Source: Actinomycetota bacterium (GTDB taxonomy: Bacteria; Actinomycetota; Acidimicrobiia; Spongiisociales; ZC4RG35). From it: DNA of 9,010 bases. The stretch is from contig JAPUJM010000019.1 of NCBI GenBank assembly GCA_027296205.1, positions 1 to 9,010 of the forward strand, written 5' to 3'. How positions within the stretch are numbered: position 1 is the first letter of the stretch; the number at the start of each line of letters is the position of its first letter. A program made the translations under genes and the position numbers. The notes beneath the pieces are model-generated. The model made no database searches. It was given only the letters and a program-made list of their open reading frames with translations, and was not told where the DNA came from. Below are positions 6,175 through 9,010 of this stretch, in pieces.

Positions 6175-7232
6175 TGGATCCTGCATTCGAGGTCCGGTTG
6201 GGTGAGATTGAGTCTGTCTTCGAAGAAGTCGAGGCATCACTTGGCGACCCGGAAGTGCTCTCCGATCCGACCAAGCTCGCGGAGTTGGGGAAGAGACACG
6301 CCGACCTGAGAGATGTTGTCGGTGACATACGTCTATGGCGGCAGGTCAAAACCGATCTCGATGACGCTCGCGATATGGCGAGCGATCCCGACATGGCGGT
6401 CCTCGCCGAAGAACTCGAATCCGAGATCGAGGGTGTAGAAAATCGGATAAGGGTGGCCCTGATCCCGACCGACCCCAACGACAAGAAGGATGTCATTCTC
6501 GAGATCCGTTCGGCGGCTGGAGGTGACGAGGCCGCGATCTGGGCCGGTGATTTGCTTCGGATGTATGAGAAGTACGCCGACCGGCTCGGATTCGAGATTG
6601 AGGGCCTGGACTCGTCCCCGTCGGAGACGGGTGGCTACGACAAGGTCATCGTCGCGGTGAAGGGTCGCGGCGCATATTCCAGACTCAAGTACGAAGGCGG
6701 AGTTCACCGGGTTCAGCGTGTTCCCAAAACAGAGTCGCAGGGGCGGATTCACACGTCGACCGCCACGGTGGCCGTGCTGCCGGAAGCGGAAGAAGTCGAT
6801 ATCCAGATCGATCCCAGCGAGGTGAGAGTCGACGTGTATCGGTCAACCGGGCCCGGAGGGCAATCGGTGAACACCACCGACTCCGCGGTGCGGCTGACTC
6901 ACGAACCGTCGGGTCTCGTTGTCTCGATGCAGGACGAGAAGAGCCAGCTGCAGAACAAGGAAAAGGCGTGGCGGGTTTTGCGAGCACGGCTGCTTCAAGC
7001 CGAACAGGAGCGAGCGCAGGCCGAGTTGGCGGGGGAGCGTCGCACCCAAGTAGGAACCGGTGGTCGGTCGGAGAAGATTCGGACCTACAACTACAAGGGT
7101 AACCGGGTCACCGACCATCGCATCGGGTTGACGATTCGCCGCCTCGACCGGATTCTCGAAGGCGACCTCGACGGCTTCGTCGACGCTCTCACCGCAGACG
7201 AACAGGCTCAGCGGCTCGCCAAAGGCGAGTGA
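6174..7232 (+). CDS. prfA: Peptide chain release factor 1 (RF1)
   Basis: RF1 reads UAG and UAA stop codons in the ribosomal A site and triggers release of the peptide. The protein is 352 residues from the ATG at 6174; an adjacent GTG at 6171 is possible. The N-terminal helical domain covers about 1-95. The stop-codon-recognition tripeptide is PKT at 184-186, a PxT type that identifies RF1 rather than RF2 (SPF). The catalytic GGQ is at 228-230 in STGPGGQSVNTTDSAVRLTH. Positions agree with E. coli RF1 (PAT 188-190, GGQ 233-235). GGGAG upstream (6164-6168) serves as the ribosome binding site. The ATG overlaps the stop of the DUF1385 gene, so the two are probably translationally coupled. Gln230 is the expected target of PrmC, encoded next. 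Confidence 0.97.
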   Translation: MDPAFEVRLGEIESVFEEVEASLGDPEVLSDPTKLAELGKRHADLRDVVGDIRLWRQVKTDLDDARDMASDPDMAVLAEELESEIEGVENRIRVALIPTDPNDKKDVILEIRSAAGGDEAAIWAGDLLRMYEKYADRLGFEIEGLDSSPSETGGYDKVIVAVKGRGAYSRLKYEGGVHRVQRVPKTESQGRIHTSTATVAVLPEAEEVDIQIDPSEVRVDVYRSTGPGGQSVNTTDSAVRLTHEPSGLVVSMQDEKSQLQNKEKAWRVLRARLLQAEQERAQAELAGERRTQVGTGGRSEKIRTYNYKGNRVTDHRIGLTIRRLDRILEGDLDGFVDALTADEQAQRLAKGE

Positions 7233-7391
7233 TCAACCGCGGGCTATTCATACCTAGACGTGATGTTGCTGGCGTCTAGCTGTTCTGCTTTGGCGAACCT
7301 CAGGTTGTATGGCCCGTATATGGGCTGAACAACCTCAGGCTCATCTGGTAGTCGTTCCGTCGGGATCGTTTCGGGCGATTATCGCCACCGA
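7233..7391 (+). promoter_or_regulatory. 159-nt prfA-prmC gap with three dyads
   Basis: No open frame with PrmC homology is visible here in any plus-strand frame. Three symmetric elements are present. CTAGACG...CGTCTAG (7254-7260 / 7273-7279) has a 12-nt loop and is followed by a moderately T-rich stretch. A two-part stem pairs AGGTTG (7302-7307) with CAACCT (7330-7335) around an inner GGCCC/GGGCT stem (7311-7315 / 7322-7326, including one G-U pair). The perfect 13-mer GGCGAT-T-ATCGCC (7374-7386) lies 5 nt before the ATG at 7392. AACCTCAGG is also directly repeated (7296-7304, 7331-7339). It may be a weak terminator plus a new promoter or an RNA regulatory leader; no known riboswitch class was recognised. 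Confidence 0.4.
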
Positions 7392-8147
7392 ATGTGTCGG
7401 GAGGTGTCAGACTTGGGGGCGATGGACTCCATCCCGGAGCATGAGCTCAGTCGCCTCGAGGCCCTGGTCAGCGCGGATCAGCCGTTGAAGAAGCTGATCG
7501 AGCGCCGAAAAAGCGGCGAGCCACTGCAGTACATCGAGGGAAGTGCGGCGTTCGGACCCCTTCAGCTGCGGGTCGACGACCGCGTGCTGGTTCCCCGGCC
7601 CGAGACGGAAGGTCTATTCGACATCGCTTCTCGAATGGTCCGCCATCCGGAGGTGATTCTCGATCTTTGCACCGGATCCGGCGCCCTGGCGCTGGCGCTC
7701 AAGAACGAGTTTCCCGGAGCATCGGTTTTTGCCACCGATGTCTCTGCGGATGCGATCGATGTCGCCCTCGCCAATAGACACGCCACGAGTCTCGATATCT
7801 ACCTGGCGACGGGTGACCTCTTTGATCCTTTGCCGGTGTCTTTGCTTGGTGAGGTAGACCTGGTGGTGGCCAACCCGCCATACGTATCGGAGATCGATTT
7901 CGAGACCTTGCCGATCGACGTCCAGCAGGAGCCGAGGGTGGCGCTGATCAGCGGCCCGACGGGTCTCGAAGTCATTGAGCGAATTGGCGCATCGGTCGCC
8001 GAGTGGCTGCGACCGGGGGGAGTCGTGGTTTGCGAGATAGGTGATACTCAGGGGGTGTCGGCCAGCGGTTGCTTCAGGGATCTCCCCGCAGTGGTGCGAC
8101 AGGACATGGCGGGCCGCGATCGGTACGTCGTCGCCGTCAAGCCGTGA
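7392..8147 (+). CDS. prmC: Release factor glutamine N5-methyltransferase, short N-terminus
   Basis: PrmC transfers a methyl group from S-adenosylmethionine to the Gln of the GGQ motif in RF1/RF2, raising release efficiency. In this 251-residue frame VPRPETE is at 67-73, SAM-binding motif I ILDLCTGSGALAL at 89-101, an acidic motif FATDVS at 113-118, and the catalytic NPPY at 161-164 in VVANPPYVSE. The protein is short at the N-terminus: E. coli PrmC has NPPY at about 183. The GEPLQYIEG linker is present, but most of the N-terminal helical RF-binding domain (the segment with ARxLL) is absent, and an 11-residue insert seems to precede GEP. The start is uncertain: ATG 7392 has no ribosome binding site; GTG 7404 and ATG 7422 are alternatives, the last beginning MDSIPEHEL. 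The stop overlaps the tsaC start (GTGA). Confidence 0.88.
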   Translation: MCREVSDLGAMDSIPEHELSRLEALVSADQPLKKLIERRKSGEPLQYIEGSAAFGPLQLRVDDRVLVPRPETEGLFDIASRMVRHPEVILDLCTGSGALALALKNEFPGASVFATDVSADAIDVALANRHATSLDIYLATGDLFDPLPVSLLGEVDLVVANPPYVSEIDFETLPIDVQQEPRVALISGPTGLEVIERIGASVAEWLRPGGVVVCEIGDTQGVSASGCFRDLPAVVRQDMAGRDRYVVAVKP

Positions 8148-8701
8148 TAGGCGAGGCCGCCGCGGCCATTCACTCCGGGCAGGTCGTTGGGATCCCCACC
8201 GACACGGTCTACGGACTCGGGGTTGACCCACTGGAGCAGGAGGCGGTGAGTCGTCTATTCGAGATCAAGGGGAGACCGGAACACATACCGGTCGGTTTGC
8301 TGGTCGCCACCGTGGAACAGGCAAAGTCGATCGGCGAGATCGTTGGGGCGGGCGAGGAATTGGCGAGGGACCATTGGCCCGGCCCGTTGACAATGGTGGT
8401 CAAACCGAGGGTGATTCTCTCTGACTGGGTGGGCGACGACCATCTTCGAACGGTCGGTATCCGAGTCCCGGACCACCCGGTGGCCCGCGAGCTTCTCGAG
8501 CGTACCGGGCCGCTCGCGGTCACATCGGCCAACCGATCCGGTGGGAAAGAGGCTCTGAGTGATACCGAGGCGCGGCGAATCTTTGGCGAAGAGATCGCGG
8601 TCTACCTCGAAGGCAAGTGCTCCGGGGGAGAGGCGTCAACTGTTGTGGATGTCACCGGCGATCAGCCGGTGGTTCTCCGAGAGGGGCCAATTCCGATCTG
8701 A
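8144..8701 (+). CDS. tsaC: L-threonylcarbamoyladenylate synthase (YrdC/Sua5 family)
   Basis: Makes threonylcarbamoyl-AMP from threonine, bicarbonate and ATP, the first step of t6A37 modification in ANN-decoding tRNAs. The GTG at 8144 gives 185 residues, close to E. coli TsaC (190) and lacking the extra C-terminal Sua5 domain. Visible motifs are IPTDTVYGLG (17-26), KGR (42-44), HWPGPLTMV and SANRSGG starting at Ser128, all typical of the YrdC substrate pocket. The start overlaps the stop of prmC (GTGA), which implies coupling; the open frame extends upstream inside prmC, but that part is a shadow. The pairing prmC-tsaC is widely conserved. Threonine made by ThrC upstream is its substrate, a metabolic but not a regulatory link. 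Confidence 0.95.
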   Translation: MIGEAAAAIHSGQVVGIPTDTVYGLGVDPLEQEAVSRLFEIKGRPEHIPVGLLVATVEQAKSIGEIVGAGEELARDHWPGPLTMVVKPRVILSDWVGDDHLRTVGIRVPDHPVARELLERTGPLAVTSANRSGGKEALSDTEARRIFGEEIAVYLEGKCSGGEASTVVDVTGDQPVVLREGPIPI

Positions 8702-8705
8702 CGGT

Positions 8706-8711
8706 TACGCT
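8706..8711 (+). promoter_or_regulatory. Possible -10 box for a leaderless glyA mRNA
   Basis: TACGCT fits the TANNNT -10 pattern and lies 6 nt before the glyA ATG at 8718. There is no Shine-Dalgarno in the 16-nt gap after tsaC. This layout would place transcription start at or next to the start codon. Confidence 0.35.
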
Positions 8712-8717
8712 CGCTCC

Positions 8718-9010
8718 ATGATCTCCATGGATACCATCGAGCATGTCGATCCCGCCATTGCCGGGCTCATTCGCAAGGACCTCGAGCGGCAAAACACCCA
8801 CATTCACCTCATCGCCTCGGAGAACTTTGCGTCACCAGCAGTCATGACGGCGTCGGGTTCGGTCTTCACCAACAAGTATGCCGAGGGTTATCCGGGTCGC
8901 CGTTACTACGAGGGCTGTCAGGTCGTCGACGAAATGGAGCAGTTGGCCATTGACCGCGCCAAGGAGCTGTTTGGCGCCGAGTACGTCAACGTCCAAGCCC
9001 ACTCGGGAGC
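8718..9010 (+). CDS. glyA: Serine hydroxymethyltransferase, 5' part (cut by window end)
   Basis: Interconverts serine and glycine using tetrahydrofolate and PLP, supplying one-carbon units. Only about 97 codons are in the window and the frame runs off the right edge. The N-terminal segment is clear: HIHLIASENFASPAVMTASGS (LIASENF is the family hallmark), then NKYAEGYPGRRYYEGCQVVD and the start of VNVQAHSGA. The PLP lysine lies beyond the window. I used the ATG at 8718; an in-frame ATG at 8727 (MDTIEHVDP) is an equally good start. No ribosome binding site is seen, consistent with a leaderless transcript. It follows tsaC by 16 nt. Confidence 0.96.
   Translation, partial: MISMDTIEHVDPAIAGLIRKDLERQNTHIHLIASENFASPAVMTASGSVFTNKYAEGYPGRRYYEGCQVVDEMEQLAIDRAKELFGAEYVNVQAHSG

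Noticed and set aside
1..9010. CRISPR array, restriction or defence genes, toxin-antitoxin pair, transposase
   Set aside because: No regularly spaced repeats and no such protein motifs were found; the right two thirds is a housekeeping cluster.

Overview
The window looks like a stretch of chromosome from a GC-rich actinobacterium, possibly a deep-branching group such as Acidimicrobiia. The codons are G/C-ending and GTG starts are used. The gene order thrC - rho - rpmE - (DUF1385) - prfA - prmC - tsaC resembles the conserved actinobacterial cluster. Unlike Mycobacterium, there is no thrB between thrC and rho, a DUF1385 membrane-protein gene sits between rpmE and prfA, and glyA follows tsaC. 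Taxonomy is inferred from gene order and composition only.

Left part (1-2004). The first 280 bases hold no convincing gene, but they contain a striking 70-nt imperfect palindrome (140-209). Each arm carries a CATAA-N6-TTATG core like a Xer/dif site. Next, on the minus strand, come a COG0523/CobW-type GTPase (280-1326), a short ORF that keeps only the N-terminal SAM-like domain of a tyrosine recombinase (about 1402-1836), and tRNA-Arg(CCG) (1933-2004). The recombinase fragment lies just past the tRNA 3' end in the same orientation, as expected for a decayed integrative element at a tRNA att site.

Right part (2054-9010). All genes are on the plus strand: threonine synthase, Rho, ribosomal protein L31 (zinc-binding form), a DUF1385/YqhQ-like membrane protein, RF1, the RF1/RF2 glutamine methyltransferase PrmC, the threonylcarbamoyl-AMP synthase TsaC, and the 5' end of glyA. 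Most have roles in transcription termination, translation or amino-acid supply. PrmC modifies the GGQ motif of the RF1 encoded just upstream. TsaC makes the t6A precursor from threonine, linking it to thrC, and GlyA links serine, glycine and one-carbon metabolism. Several junctions overlap (DUF1385/prfA TGATG, prmC/tsaC GTGA) and suggest translational coupling. thrC and glyA show a TANNNT box 6-7 nt before the start codon, as in leaderless actinobacterial mRNAs.

I see no clear new multi-gene system. The points most worth a second look are the Xer-like double palindrome, the recombinase fragment beside the tRNA, the lack of a normal start codon for the DUF1385 gene, and the 159-nt hairpin-rich gap before an N-terminally shortened prmC.
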